The position numbers and the translations under genes were made by a program. This document shows positions 8,363 through 17,420 of a DNA stretch of 35,556 nucleotides, in pieces. The notes under the pieces were generated by a model. That model ran no database searches, was not told the origin of the DNA, and saw only the letters and a list, made by a program, of their open reading frames with translations. The stretch's first letter is position 1, and each line of letters starts with the position of its first letter. Source of the stretch: DAOTYH01 sp034435015 (GTDB lineage: Bacteria; Chloroflexota; Anaerolineae; Aggregatilineales; UBA3940); the NCBI GenBank assembly GCA_034435015.1, contig DAOTYH010000024.1:1-35556 (forward strand), given 5' to 3'.

Positions 8363-9307
8363 TTACAACGTGCCTGACAGCGTCTCACGAGGGGCAGTGC
8401 GCCTAAGCCGCCGCCGGGCCATCCGAACATACACCTGCGGCAGGAACACCTGCCCGGCCATGATCACCAGCACCAGCACGCAGATGATCAGACAGGCTGT
8501 CAGCACCTCAGGGCTTGAAGGGGAGAGTGCAGAGGGTCGGCCAGCAAAGCGTGAGACGGAATAGTAGGAAGGGTCCATGATGGTGAGGACGATCAACCAG
8601 ATCAGCCCCCCGCCCCACACAATCGCCAGATAGCCAGCCAGCCCCGCTCCCAGCCGTGCAGTCAGTGCCAGCAAAGAGCGGTCGGCAGGCTGTTTGGCCC
8701 ATGTTGCCGCCAGCACACCAAGCGCTGTGCTGTAGCGCATCCGCAACAGCGGCCCAATCAGCCAGTGGGTCAAGACAACCACTATTGTCAGTGCAACAGG
8801 CAACGGCCATCTCCTGAAAACCGCACGGACGAAGGTTGTCGTATCCCACCGGAGGGGCGGGCCAAGTAAGGGTGTGAAGGCATAGATCGCCGTCATGATC
8901 AGCACAACCACCACACCCAGCCTCAAGAGAATCACCGCCCACGCCAGAAATGACATTCGGCGGCGGCTGATTATCAACCTCTGTTGGAGCAGTTCCCCCT
9001 GCCCGGAGACGGCGTTCCCCCCTTTGCTGGCCGCGATCAGGCCAAGCATCCATGTACCGACTGCCTGCAACCCCATCAGCACCCCGACGCTGAGCACCAG
9101 CCTCCCCCCGATCACATAGGCGCGTGGAGAGGCAACCCAGTACGGTACGTTGTTAAATGAGACGGCATTGAAAAATACCAGCATCAGCCCGGCCAGCAAA
9201 AGCGTGGCCGGCAGACAGCCAATCCGAACCGTCTTCCACCGCAATACCAGACTCAGCCAGTGCCGGCGCTTTGGCCGTGTGTGCGGCAAGGCCGTCGTCT
9301 CAGACAT
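8363..9307 (-). CDS. Multi-pass membrane protein, paralogue of the upstream gene
   Basis: 314 residues with about six hydrophobic segments and no recognised catalytic motif. A polar segment starting near residue 110 (LLQQRLIISRRRMSFLAWAV) sits between helices two and three. The stretch TALGVLAATWAKQ..LLALTARLGAGL aligns with TALGMLASAFSRS..AVGLGLAARLVL in the neighbour at 9311-10312, so the two appear homologous. The architecture resembles an ABC-2-type permease, but no ATPase gene is nearby. It is separated from its paralogue by only 3 bases, and the two probably work as a pair. Function unknown. Confidence 0.65.
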   Translation of the reverse strand: MSETTALPHTRPKRRHWLSLVLRWKTVRIGCLPATLLLAGLMLVFFNAVSFNNVPYWVASPRAYVIGGRLVLSVGVLMGLQAVGTWMLGLIAASKGGNAVSGQGELLQQRLIISRRRMSFLAWAVILLRLGVVVVLIMTAIYAFTPLLGPPLRWDTTTFVRAVFRRWPLPVALTIVVVLTHWLIGPLLRMRYSTALGVLAATWAKQPADRSLLALTARLGAGLAGYLAIVWGGGLIWLIVLTIMDPSYYSVSRFAGRPSALSPSSPEVLTACLIICVLVLVIMAGQVFLPQVYVRMARRRLRRTAPRETLSGTL

Positions 9308-9310
9308 AGA

Positions 9311-10312
9311 TCACGGTCCTATGGAGCGGGCGCGGCGCTGTATCAGGCCAAGTGCTGTCAGAATGAAACCAGCCTGCCACAGCATCACTGCAAGCAGGTA
9401 ACCAAATATGGCCAGGCTGACAGCCCACACCGCCTGCTGGGTTGTCGGGGCAGGCTGGTTACGGAAAGCTTCGAGCGTTGCATAACGCGGTTCCAGCCAG
9501 TTGGAAAAGAGGAAGGTCAACCCATAAATCAACACAAAGTCGCTCAGAATCGAGGCTATCCAGAGAACCAGCCGCGCGGCCAGCCCCAGCCCCACCGCCT
9601 GCCCGCGCGAGCGTGAGAACGCCGAAGCCAGCATCCCCAGCGCTGTATTGAGCAAGACCTGCACACCAGGCTGAGCGGCAAAGAAGATCACCCCTGCACA
9701 CAGGGCCAGCAATGCAGGAAACCACAGCCCATCCCCCCAGAACCTCTGCCAGTCAGCAGGGGAGAACGAGTAGAATATGTCCCTGAGCACCACGTAGGCA
9801 AACAACAGTATCCCTGTCACAAGGCTGATCCCCCGCAGGATCAGCAAGCCGGTCAGCAAGGAACGCAAATGACGCACTGCCGCGGCAAACTTGGCAAAAA
9901 TAATTTCATGCAATGGGACGGTCGTAACCCTCAGCAACCCCCAGCTTCGTAGTTCAACCTCACCGCCGATCAGAGGGGCGGCCTGAGCAACCGTCACAAT
10001 ATTGACTACCATCCCGGCGATCAGTTGGACAAAAAGCAGAGCCAATAGAGTGAAACCTAAACTGTTTCGAGCAAGATGTTCAAACTGCTCCCACCAGCTT
10101 CCCCACGCCCAGCCCCTGGCGGACAGGCCCAGTATAACAAACAGCAGGCACAGGCCGCCGCACATCCCAAACAGCACCGGCATAAATTTCTGGTTTAAAC
10201 CCGCCAATGACCGGATACGCTCTCGGCGCTGTCTCTCCAGACGATAGACAGGATGTGTCACTTGCGCCCAGCGGGGCCGTATCAGCGGCAGAACACGTAA
10301 CTGATCAGCCAT
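9311..10312 (-). CDS. Multi-pass membrane protein, ABC-2 permease-like
   Basis: 333 residues. An N-terminal basic cytosolic region (PVYRLERQRRERIRS) is followed by about six membrane segments. Between helices two and three lies GGEVELRSWGLLRVTTVPLHEIIFAKF. This stretch resembles the coupling region of ABC-2 export permeases, where a glutamate-rich patch and 'T.P....I...K' precede the next helix. No signal peptide is seen and no nucleotide-binding protein is adjacent. It is the first gene of a pair with 8363-9307. Calling it a transporter subunit is inference. Confidence 0.65.
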   Translation of the reverse strand: MADQLRVLPLIRPRWAQVTHPVYRLERQRRERIRSLAGLNQKFMPVLFGMCGGLCLLFVILGLSARGWAWGSWWEQFEHLARNSLGFTLLALLFVQLIAGMVVNIVTVAQAAPLIGGEVELRSWGLLRVTTVPLHEIIFAKFAAAVRHLRSLLTGLLILRGISLVTGILLFAYVVLRDIFYSFSPADWQRFWGDGLWFPALLALCAGVIFFAAQPGVQVLLNTALGMLASAFSRSRGQAVGLGLAARLVLWIASILSDFVLIYGLTFLFSNWLEPRYATLEAFRNQPAPTTQQAVWAVSLAIFGYLLAVMLWQAGFILTALGLIQRRARSIGP

Positions 10313-10369
10313 GAGATTCTATTCTACCTATGCCCTGCCTGTCCCACCATGACGCCCGCTCGACGATCC

Positions 10370-11557
10370 TTACCCGCCGCCTGCCTGCTCATAACGCACC
10401 TCAAACTGAATACCCCTGCGGCGTACCTCCTCCATGAACACACTGGCTTTGACCGCTGTCTCCATTGGAACACCGCCATGGCGGACGACCCCCCGCGCCT
10501 GAAAGCCCATCATGATCGCACAGTGCCAGCCGGTCAGACGCTCCATCGAGGTGAAACCAGTCTGCTCATCGTAGCGATCAACCAGATCAACGAGAACAAT
10601 CGTGTCTTTGCCATCCTTCTTGCCGACTGCCTTGGCGCGTATGATGCAGATGTCCCTGATCTGAGGGGCGGTGATCTGCGGCTCCAGCAAGGCATGGAAG
10701 ACCTGACGCGGGCTGACCATCTGATCGCCCACCCGAATCGGCTGCTCCTTGAACAGCCCCAGTTGCTTGAAGGCCCGGAACCACTCACAGTGACCAGGGT
10801 AGCGCAGGATACGGTTCTCCAGCCTCTCCAGCTTGCCTTCATATGTCCACGGCAAGGTGGACGTGCCGCCAGAGCCGACAAATGCCTCAAAGCGCCCCAG
10901 CGGCGGCAGGTCTATTATCTCACACTCGGAGAGTGTGTCCACCAGCGTCACCTTGCCGTCCCGCAGAAAGACTGCCTGCCCATCATATTCGTTAGTCAGG
11001 CCATTGATGTTAAATGTGACCTGATAATTCCACGGCGGCTGAGGGTCTTGGGGCAATCCTCCATCATAGAGGTACAGCTCACGAGCCTCATCCAGCAGTT
11101 CGATGGCATAGACCCCCATTGTCCCGACCAGCCCCGGCCCCATCCCGCAGTCCGGGACGATGCTGACGCCTGCTCGTCTGGCCGCTTCATCCATTGCCAG
11201 TTGAGCCATCACAACATCTGTGTTGCCGCCCATATCACACAGATGCACACCCATCTCAACAGCCGCACGGGTAATATCCTGATTGTAGTAGTAAGGCACA
11301 GCGCTAAGCGCCGCTGTCATGCCTGCTAAGGCTCTCTTGAGAGCCTCCTTGTCAGTGACATCCAACTGAATCGCCTGTGCCACTTCCCGCCCTGCCAGTG
11401 CATTGACCCGTGCCGCAGACCGCTGGGCGGCCTCCTCATGAATATCCGCCAAGATCACCTGCGCCGCATCGCCAAAGCGGGCCAGATCATAAGCGGCCGC
11501 CGTCCCCTGACGGCCTGCCCCCAGAATAAGGTACTTGTACAAGGCCGGCTCACTCAT
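10370..11557 (-). CDS. Saccharopine dehydrogenase-like NAD(P) oxidoreductase
   Basis: 395 residues from ATG 11557, with AAAGGG about 8 bases upstream. The Rossmann motif YLILGAGRQGTAAAYDLARF occupies the first 25 residues. ADIHEEAAQ is the second-strand acidic end and SAVPYYYN lies near residue 90. DMGGNTDVV and PDCGMGPGLVG are the blocks shared by saccharopine reductase, lysine 6-dehydrogenase and carboxynorspermidine dehydrogenase. The last third is the alpha/beta substrate domain. The reaction is probably reductive or oxidative C-N chemistry on an amino acid. The substrate is not evident from neighbours, and lysine 6-dehydrogenase-like is the closest guess. Confidence 0.8.
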   Translation of the reverse strand: MSEPALYKYLILGAGRQGTAAAYDLARFGDAAQVILADIHEEAAQRSAARVNALAGREVAQAIQLDVTDKEALKRALAGMTAALSAVPYYYNQDITRAAVEMGVHLCDMGGNTDVVMAQLAMDEAARRAGVSIVPDCGMGPGLVGTMGVYAIELLDEARELYLYDGGLPQDPQPPWNYQVTFNINGLTNEYDGQAVFLRDGKVTLVDTLSECEIIDLPPLGRFEAFVGSGGTSTLPWTYEGKLERLENRILRYPGHCEWFRAFKQLGLFKEQPIRVGDQMVSPRQVFHALLEPQITAPQIRDICIIRAKAVGKKDGKDTIVLVDLVDRYDEQTGFTSMERLTGWHCAIMMGFQARGVVRHGGVPMETAVKASVFMEEVRRRGIQFEVRYEQAGGG

Positions 11558-11620
11558 GCACACACCCTTTCTACACTCCCTCTAGATTTGCTACGGATGA
11601 TTGACGACTGCTGTCAAGTC

Positions 11621-12913
11621 TCAAGGGTTAGTGACAGGGACGTCAATATGCCCCAGAAACAGCATTGCGGCGATCTGGCGCGTCTGCCCGTCGCGGATGT
11701 TAATCTGCCATGTGTCATAAAAGGCGGGTTCGCGCGTGGTCAACAAGGTGAATCCATCTCCAGCCCACCCCAGCGGGCGATGCCGGTTACTGCCCAGATT
11801 AGCGATCAGGCGCTGTTCACCCGTAACCAAGTTAGCCCACCCCAGCAGATAAGTTTCCAGCCCCGGCGGGCCATAAGCCTCCATGAAGACCAGCTCGCCG
11901 CCCGGCGTCAGGAACGGATAACCCAGCTCGAAAGCCGCCCCTGCCGGTATATCTATCGGCCTGAAACGCCCCACTACCGCCCCTGTGACCAGATTAGTGA
12001 CCACAATCGGAGCGCCGGCGGTGGCAGGCGGCAGTGCCCGCACCAGATAAGCGCCGTCCGGTGAGATATGGGCATCGCAGACCAGCCCCTGCCCGCAGGC
12101 AGGTTCTCCAGGCAATTGGCTGATCACCCCGCTGGCTGTGTCAAGGGCATACAGATCATAGAAGCCATGAAAAAGCGTGGTATCGGTAACAGCGGCAGGG
12201 CGATGGTCAAAGAACAGGGTACGTCCGTCGTTGGTCAGCCGGAGCAAGCGGATGGTGTCATCAGGCTGAGCCTGCAAAACAGCCGCCAGCCGCACCCCGC
12301 CGCCATCCGGATCAGATACAAAGAAGGAAAACATGCCCTGATAACCATAAACCCAGCTAAGCCAATGACCATTGGCACTGGGGAGAAGCTGGTAGACCTC
12401 AGCACTGGCAGGCGGCAGAGCAAACTCCAGCAGATCGGCCGCACCCGCCGTGTTAATCCGCATCGGCAGATTGCCGGTCCAGACCAGATAAACATACTGC
12501 CCGGCCCGGACGGCCTCACCGGCGGGCAGGCTAAGGTCCCTGATCTCAGTGACTACTTGACGGGTGGACACGTCCAGCCAGCGCAAAACCTGATTACCAC
12601 TGGCATCTGGCTGACCAAGATACACATCAAACGAACCGGCGCGTGGAGGCGTGCCGGCAGGAACTGTCCACAGGCTCAGTTCGGGGGCTAACGTGCTGGT
12701 CGGAGGGACAGGGGAAAGAGTCGGCGAGGGCATTATCGTCGGAGGCGGCAGAGTGGCCGTAGCTGTCGGCTCAAGGGTCGGGGTATTGATTGGCACTGCC
12801 GGTGTTGCCGGCTTACTGCCTTGGGCATCGCCGCCCTCTGGGCCGGAACAGCCTGCCAGCAACAGCATTACAACTGCCAGCCTGCTCATCATGCCGACCG
12901 TTCTTCTCCCCAT
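11621..12913 (-). CDS. Lipoprotein with beta-propeller-like (TolB/WD40-type) repeats
   Basis: 430 residues. The signal peptide MGRRTVGMMSRLAVVMLLLAGC ends in a lipobox with Cys22, so it is a predicted membrane-anchored exported lipoprotein. A Pro/Thr-rich linker of about 50 residues (repeated PTLEPTATATLPPPT-like units) follows. The rest has repeated blocks such as DGRTLFFDHRPA, SPDGAYLVRAL and TPGGELVFMEAYG, the spacing seen in TolB-like propellers. The start ATG 12913 has AAGGA eight bases upstream. It lies 63 bases upstream of the dehydrogenase gene. Function unknown; probably binding or scaffolding outside the cell. Confidence 0.7.
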   Translation of the reverse strand: MGRRTVGMMSRLAVVMLLLAGCSGPEGGDAQGSKPATPAVPINTPTLEPTATATLPPPTIMPSPTLSPVPPTSTLAPELSLWTVPAGTPPRAGSFDVYLGQPDASGNQVLRWLDVSTRQVVTEIRDLSLPAGEAVRAGQYVYLVWTGNLPMRINTAGAADLLEFALPPASAEVYQLLPSANGHWLSWVYGYQGMFSFFVSDPDGGGVRLAAVLQAQPDDTIRLLRLTNDGRTLFFDHRPAAVTDTTLFHGFYDLYALDTASGVISQLPGEPACGQGLVCDAHISPDGAYLVRALPPATAGAPIVVTNLVTGAVVGRFRPIDIPAGAAFELGYPFLTPGGELVFMEAYGPPGLETYLLGWANLVTGEQRLIANLGSNRHRPLGWAGDGFTLLTTREPAFYDTWQINIRDGQTRQIAAMLFLGHIDVPVTNP

Positions 12914-12926
12914 CGTGCCGATCCTT

Positions 12927-13706
12927 CTATGGGCTTTCTTCCTGCTCTGCCCGCAATGCCGCTACCAGCCGCGGGAGCACCGTCCCCGCTGTGCCCTGTA
13001 AGAAGATATGAGCCGTCGGCGTGATAAAGCTTGGCGCCGGGTTAACCTCAATCACCACTGCCCCCGCCCGCCGCGCCTCAACCGGCAATGAGGCCGCCGG
13101 CTGTACTGCCCCCGATGTGCCAACGACCAGCATCACCTGACACCGCCTCGCCTCTTCAAAGGCGCGCTCAACGGCCTCAGGAGGCAACAGCTCCCCAAAC
13201 CACACCACATCAGGACGCACCCGTGCGCCGCAGTAGGGACAGGGCGGAGCATGATCCTTGCTGTACGAAATGGTGCTCAAATCAATCACGGTCGGCCTGC
13301 CCCGACAATCTGCCGAACATTTGAAACGCTCAAGGTTGCCATGCAGTTCCACCACATCACGACTTCCAGCGCGGACATGTAATCCATCCACGTTCTGGGT
13401 CAACACGACCACCTCAGGGATCAACCCTTCCAGTTCAGCAATGGCATAATGGCCGGCATGGGGCTGAACTGTACACAGTTTCTCCGACCGTTCGATGTAC
13501 CACGCCCAGACCAGGTCAGGGTTGCGCTGAAATGCCTCCGGCGTGGCAAGCTCCGCCGGGTCATATCTGGCCCACAACCCCTCCAGCGCATCGCGGAAGG
13601 TCGGGATGCCGCTTTCTTTTGACATGCCCGCCCCGCTTGAAACCACCACTCGCACGGCACGCTTCAGGGCGGCTACCGCTTCAGATAAATTGCTTTCATC
13701 TACCAC
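12927..13706 (-). CDS. Sir2-family NAD-dependent protein deacylase
   Basis: 259 residues from GTG 13706; the frame stays open to 13820, but the longer N-terminus overlaps the upstream gene and is not sirtuin-like. Removes acyl groups from lysines using NAD. Motifs in order: GAGMSKESGIPTFRD (NAD binding), TQNVDGLHVRAG, ELHGN with the catalytic His, four zinc cysteines (KCSADC and PPCPYCGA), RPDVVWFGE, and VGTSGAVQPAASLP. Length fits class III/U bacterial CobB-type enzymes. The Tyr/Arg pair typical of desuccinylases is not evident in the DALEGLWARYDP loop, so deacetylase is the safer guess. Confidence 0.9.
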   Translation of the reverse strand: MVDESNLSEAVAALKRAVRVVVSSGAGMSKESGIPTFRDALEGLWARYDPAELATPEAFQRNPDLVWAWYIERSEKLCTVQPHAGHYAIAELEGLIPEVVVLTQNVDGLHVRAGSRDVVELHGNLERFKCSADCRGRPTVIDLSTISYSKDHAPPCPYCGARVRPDVVWFGELLPPEAVERAFEEARRCQVMLVVGTSGAVQPAASLPVEARRAGAVVIEVNPAPSFITPTAHIFLQGTAGTVLPRLVAALRAEQEESP

Positions 13707-13773
13707 AGGGAAAATTGTACCTGTCCTGACGGGCAAGGCAACCGAGAGGACAAGCAGAGCAAGAGGAGGCCGC

Positions 13774-14388
13774 CTACTCTTCCTTCCCAGCCCGTCTGCC
13801 GAGTGCCACTGTCCGCACAATCAGCCGCAACAGGCCTAGATCAACGCGGTCACCAGGCATCAGCCGGTAGCGTACACCCGGCTCCAGATATTGCCCGTTG
13901 ACCCATGTTCCATTGGTACTGCCCAGATCACTCAGATACAGGCCCTCTGGCGCAGGCACTAATTCAGCATGGCGGCGCGAGACACCATGTTCGGCAGTCA
14001 GATAGGGTGTCAGATCGAGGTCAGGGCGGCGTGTGCCCTCCGGGTCAGCCCGCCCAATGACCACTTGCTGGCGCACATCCAGGCCAATAGTGGCAGGAGG
14101 TTCAGCAGTCTGGAAGATTACCCGCCAAGGCGGCGGCTGGGCTGTTCGCGGGATCAGGCGTACCTGTGCCGTCTCATCCCCCGGTCGGGGCGGCGGTTCG
14201 GGCCGCCGGTCCAGCCTGCCGCCTCCCGCTTTTTGCAGGACGGTGGCAGGCGGACGATGCGTAACACCTGCGCCCTGCCCGCCCTGCACACCTTCTTCCA
14301 AGCCGGGCAAGGGGGAGAGGGGGCGTGTTACAGGCTTCTGCCTGTGTGTCAGTTCAGATGGATTCTGTGAATCAGGCGGCTCACTCAT
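13774..14388 (-). CDS. FHA-domain protein
   Basis: 204 residues. The first 85 or so are Pro/Arg-rich low-complexity sequence, probably disordered. The C-terminal half is a forkhead-associated domain that reads phosphothreonine: IGRADPEG, then GVSRRHAEL (the Ser-Arg-x-His core) and LSDLGSTNGTWVNGQYL. All the phosphopeptide-contact residues expected for a working FHA domain are present. No clear ribosome site precedes ATG 14388. Its stop lies 68 bases before the sirtuin GTG. A partner Ser/Thr kinase is not in this window. Confidence 0.85.
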   Translation of the reverse strand: MSEPPDSQNPSELTHRQKPVTRPLSPLPGLEEGVQGGQGAGVTHRPPATVLQKAGGGRLDRRPEPPPRPGDETAQVRLIPRTAQPPPWRVIFQTAEPPATIGLDVRQQVVIGRADPEGTRRPDLDLTPYLTAEHGVSRRHAELVPAPEGLYLSDLGSTNGTWVNGQYLEPGVRYRLMPGDRVDLGLLRLIVRTVALGRRAGKEE

Positions 14389-14422
14389 ACAACGCTATTT
14401 TTGAACTGGCGGTGTAAAAAAC

Positions 14423-14755
14423 CTACGGCTTCTTGTCTTCTTCCTTTTCGGCTTCAGCAGGCTTCTGGCCGCGCATCAGGAACATGTAGCCCACAAACAG
14501 ACCGATCCCCAGCATGCCCAGTGTCCCTGCGCCGCTCCAACCGGGGCTAAAGGCGGGCACAAGGATCAGAGCCGCCACACCAAAGAAGATCAGCGGGCCA
14601 AAGAAGCGTACCTGTTGCTTGTGCAACAACGTATGGAGTAACACAACGCCTGCCACCATCCCGACTCCCAGCGCCCCAATGGGGCGCAACAGGTAGCCGG
14701 CCAACTCCAGCAACGGATAGATCACGCTCCGCAGGGCCTCAGTCAGGGTAATCAT
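14423..14755 (-). CDS. Small membrane protein, unknown function
   Basis: 110 residues from ATG 14755, chosen because GGAGG lies about 6 bases upstream. It has three hydrophobic segments: around VIYPLLELAGYLL/PIGALGVGMVAGVVLLHTLL, FFGPLIFFGVAALILVPAF, and GTLGMLGIGLFVGYMFLM. A charged tail AEAEKEEDKKP follows. It is not recognised. It lies upstream of the FHA gene by 34 bases on the same strand. Confidence 0.65.
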   Translation of the reverse strand: MITLTEALRSVIYPLLELAGYLLRPIGALGVGMVAGVVLLHTLLHKQQVRFFGPLIFFGVAALILVPAFSPGWSGAGTLGMLGIGLFVGYMFLMRGQKPAEAEKEEDKKP

Positions 14756-14826
14756 GGTATCCTCCAAGGGTAGTGATTCCCAGTTTCAATACCGCTACTT
14801 TACCCCAAAGCCTACAGAAAGGGAAA

Positions 14827-16455
14827 TCACCAGCCGATTGCGCACCCATCCGCACGCGGGTCGCTTCCGCCGCACAGCACCCCGCTGTCCGGGTCGCGGG
14901 TGATGATCTGCCCCCGGCCAAACAAGGCCCGCTCATGCCCGCTGACCACCCGCACCGGATGCCCCATTGCCGACAGACGCGAGACGACCTCAGCCGGGAT
15001 GCCCTCTTCGAGTGCCACCGCCCCACCGGCGGTGCCATCCTCAATGCACACACGCGGGCGGTCGAGTACGGCCTGCGGGTCCAGCCTGTCATTCACCATA
15101 CCGACAATGACCTGTACATGCCCCTGCGGCTGCATAAAGCCGCCCATCACGCCCAAGCTGGCATACAGCGAGCCGTCTGCCTCACGCACCGCCATCGCAG
15201 GGATAATGGTATGGTAAGGCCGTTTGCGGGGCATCAGCGCGTTTGGGTGTTGCGGGTCAAGCGAGAAATTATGGCCTCGATTCTGAAGCGAGAAGCCTGT
15301 CCCCTCCGGCACAATGCCCGTCCCAAAGCCCATATAGTTGCTGTTGATAAACGAACAAGCGTTACCCTGCCCATCTACCACGCTGAAATAGACCGTATCA
15401 GTCCCCGCCGGCGGTATCCCATGCCCCTGATCGAGAGTAGCACGCTGACGGTCAATCAGGGCGGCCCGCTGTACTGCATAGGCAGGGCTGAGCAGTTCAC
15501 CCAGCGGGGCGGGGTTAAAGGCCGGATCGGCCACATAGTGACGCGCGTCAGCAAAGGCCAGCCGCAGTGACTCGATGATCAGGTGCAGGCGCTCCGCCGA
15601 AAGTGCCTCTCCGGGCAGGTCAAAGCTGGAGAGGATATTAAGCGCTATCAGCGCCACAAGGCCTTGCCCGTTAGGCGGGCACTCATAGACCCTCATTCCC
15701 TGATAGACCGTACTGATCGGCTCTTCCCACGTTGAGGTATGGGCCGCGAGGTCCTCCTCCGTCATGACACCGCCAGCCGCCTGTACCGCCCGTGCGATCC
15801 GAGCACCAATCTCCCCCTGATAGAATGCTTCCTTGCCGCCCTCTGCAATGATCCGCAGTGTCCGCGCCAACGCTGGATTGCGGAAAACCTCACCGGCACG
15901 CGGCCCCCGCCCGTCAAGTGTCAGAGCACGCCCGCCGGGCGCGCTGGCAAGCTGTCTCCTCGCTCCCCGCTCCCAGTAGTAGGCTGTCAGCGGCGCCACG
16001 GGAAATCCTTCTTCGGCCAGCCGAACAGCCGGAGCAAGGATGTTCGACAATTCAAGTGTGCCGTGCCGTTCGATCAGATCACACCAGCCCGCGCAAGCCC
16101 CAGGCACGGTGACGGTATGGACATGGAAGGGCGGCAATTCTGCGCCGAAGCCCTGCTCCCGCAACAGGTCGAGCGTCAGGGCGGCAGGAGCACGCCCCGA
16201 TCCATTCAGGGCAGTGACCTTGCCGGTACTGCTGTCGTAGAACAGCGCAAAACAATCCCCTCCTAGACCTGTGCTGGTCGGTTCAGTGACATTCAGCGCC
16301 GCCGCCACCGCAACAGCGGCATCAGCGGCATTGCCCCCCTGCATCAAGATTTCCACCCCTGCCATAGTAGCAAGCGGCTGACTGGATGCCACCATCCCAT
16401 GAGAGGCATACACCGGCGAGCGCCGGGAGGCAAAGGAGAGACTTTCTTCTACCAC
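14827..16455 (-). CDS. ggt: Gamma-glutamyltransferase
   Basis: 542 residues, normal length. An Ntn hydrolase that autocleaves into two subunits and moves gamma-glutamyl groups from glutathione and related compounds to water or amino acids. The nucleophile is Thr354 in DTVYFSVVD, matching the T-T-H-Y-S-V-V-D cleavage site of the E. coli enzyme. GNAADAAVA (residues 41-49), TGLGGDCF (62-69) and the later GTGFSLQNRGHNF and HPNALMPRKRPYHT blocks are conserved. No signal peptide is visible, so it is probably cytoplasmic, unlike the periplasmic proteobacterial enzyme. The start is GTG at 16455. It lies 37 bases downstream of the CPBP protease gene. Confidence 0.93.
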   Translation of the reverse strand: MVEESLSFASRRSPVYASHGMVASSQPLATMAGVEILMQGGNAADAAVAVAAALNVTEPTSTGLGGDCFALFYDSSTGKVTALNGSGRAPAALTLDLLREQGFGAELPPFHVHTVTVPGACAGWCDLIERHGTLELSNILAPAVRLAEEGFPVAPLTAYYWERGARRQLASAPGGRALTLDGRGPRAGEVFRNPALARTLRIIAEGGKEAFYQGEIGARIARAVQAAGGVMTEEDLAAHTSTWEEPISTVYQGMRVYECPPNGQGLVALIALNILSSFDLPGEALSAERLHLIIESLRLAFADARHYVADPAFNPAPLGELLSPAYAVQRAALIDRQRATLDQGHGIPPAGTDTVYFSVVDGQGNACSFINSNYMGFGTGIVPEGTGFSLQNRGHNFSLDPQHPNALMPRKRPYHTIIPAMAVREADGSLYASLGVMGGFMQPQGHVQVIVGMVNDRLDPQAVLDRPRVCIEDGTAGGAVALEEGIPAEVVSRLSAMGHPVRVVSGHERALFGRGQIITRDPDSGVLCGGSDPRADGCAIGW

Positions 16456-16492
16456 ACGCTTTGCTCCAAGTGCGGAGTCATGAGAGATAAGG

Positions 16493-17371
16493 CTACATCT
16501 TCAGGCCCGGCACCGTGTTGACCAGAATCAGCGCCATCGCCCCAGCCATATTCCAGACCATATGCGCTATCAGGCTGGGCCGCATTGAGCCGCTGACCGC
16601 ACGTAAAGCAGTCAGATAAGTGGAGAGGATCACGATCTGGACAATCGCCGCAAACGTAGCAAACCCCGCCAGCAGATGTGCCCCTCCAAACAGCAGGCTG
16701 ACAACCACGAAGGGCACAACATGCCGCCTCCAGCGGGGTTCACCTTCACGGGGGGAGCGCAACAGGGCATTGTACAACGCCCCGCGGAAGACCAACTCCT
16801 CAGCCAACGGGACAATCGTACTGACCACCAAACCAGAGACGATCTGAAGGCCGGTTGTACTGAAGAGCTGTATCTGGACATCTACCTCTGTAGGGCCGCT
16901 TGTCAAGCTTACCCCGATCACCACCACCAGCAGGAAAGGCAGTGTGATCAGCGGGACCATCCATGTCTTGATCCAGCGGGGTTTGTTCCACCCCAGCCAG
17001 TCCGCCAGGCTGAAGTGTGTGGCTGGTGCAAACAGACGCCATATCCAGGGCCACGCCCACGCTACCACGATGGTCACTACTGCCGCAACTGATGCCGACC
17101 CAATGGTAATCCAGAGCGCCTCCTCCGAGTCGATGAACCGCTCCAACGCGCGTGCCAAGTCAGCCTCCGTATTGAGCGGCCCATAAGACATCAGTGCCAC
17201 AATCACCGGCGGAATAGCCGCCACGATCTGCAAAGGCAGGTACGTGCTGAATAACGTCACCGCCAAAAGCCAGCGCCCCAACGCAGGCGGACTCGGCGCC
17301 GGCACAGCCGATGCCTCAGGTTCTGACGGAAACTCTGGCGAGGATGCCAGACTACCCAAACTTTCTTGCAT
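16493..17371 (-). CDS. CPBP-family intramembrane metalloprotease
   Basis: 292 residues with about seven membrane helices after a Ser/Pro/Ala-rich cytosolic start. It carries the three family motifs: EELVFRGALYNALL (Glu191, Glu192, Arg196), FGGAHLL (His232) and HMVWN (His270, Asn274). These residues form the active site in Rce1/CPBP proteases (CAAX-like, bacteriocin immunity). The substrate is unknown. It is convergent with nothing nearby and probably co-transcribed with the downstream ggt gene. Confidence 0.88.
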   Translation of the reverse strand: MQESLGSLASSPEFPSEPEASAVPAPSPPALGRWLLAVTLFSTYLPLQIVAAIPPVIVALMSYGPLNTEADLARALERFIDSEEALWITIGSASVAAVVTIVVAWAWPWIWRLFAPATHFSLADWLGWNKPRWIKTWMVPLITLPFLLVVVIGVSLTSGPTEVDVQIQLFSTTGLQIVSGLVVSTIVPLAEELVFRGALYNALLRSPREGEPRWRRHVVPFVVVSLLFGGAHLLAGFATFAAIVQIVILSTYLTALRAVSGSMRPSLIAHMVWNMAGAMALILVNTVPGLKM

Positions 17372-17420
17372 AGACTTGCTACCTTGCCTGTTCTACAACT
17401 TGGTCTGCCAGCAACGCTGG

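Noticed and set aside
10349..11329. 326-codon open frame on the plus strand
   Set aside because: Antisense to the saccharopine-dehydrogenase-like gene, which has a Rossmann motif and full length; no motif in the plus-strand frame.
12651..13001. Plus-strand frame of 116 codons
   Set aside because: Antisense to the lipoprotein signal and linker region and to the sirtuin C-terminus, whose low-complexity codons create an open frame by chance.
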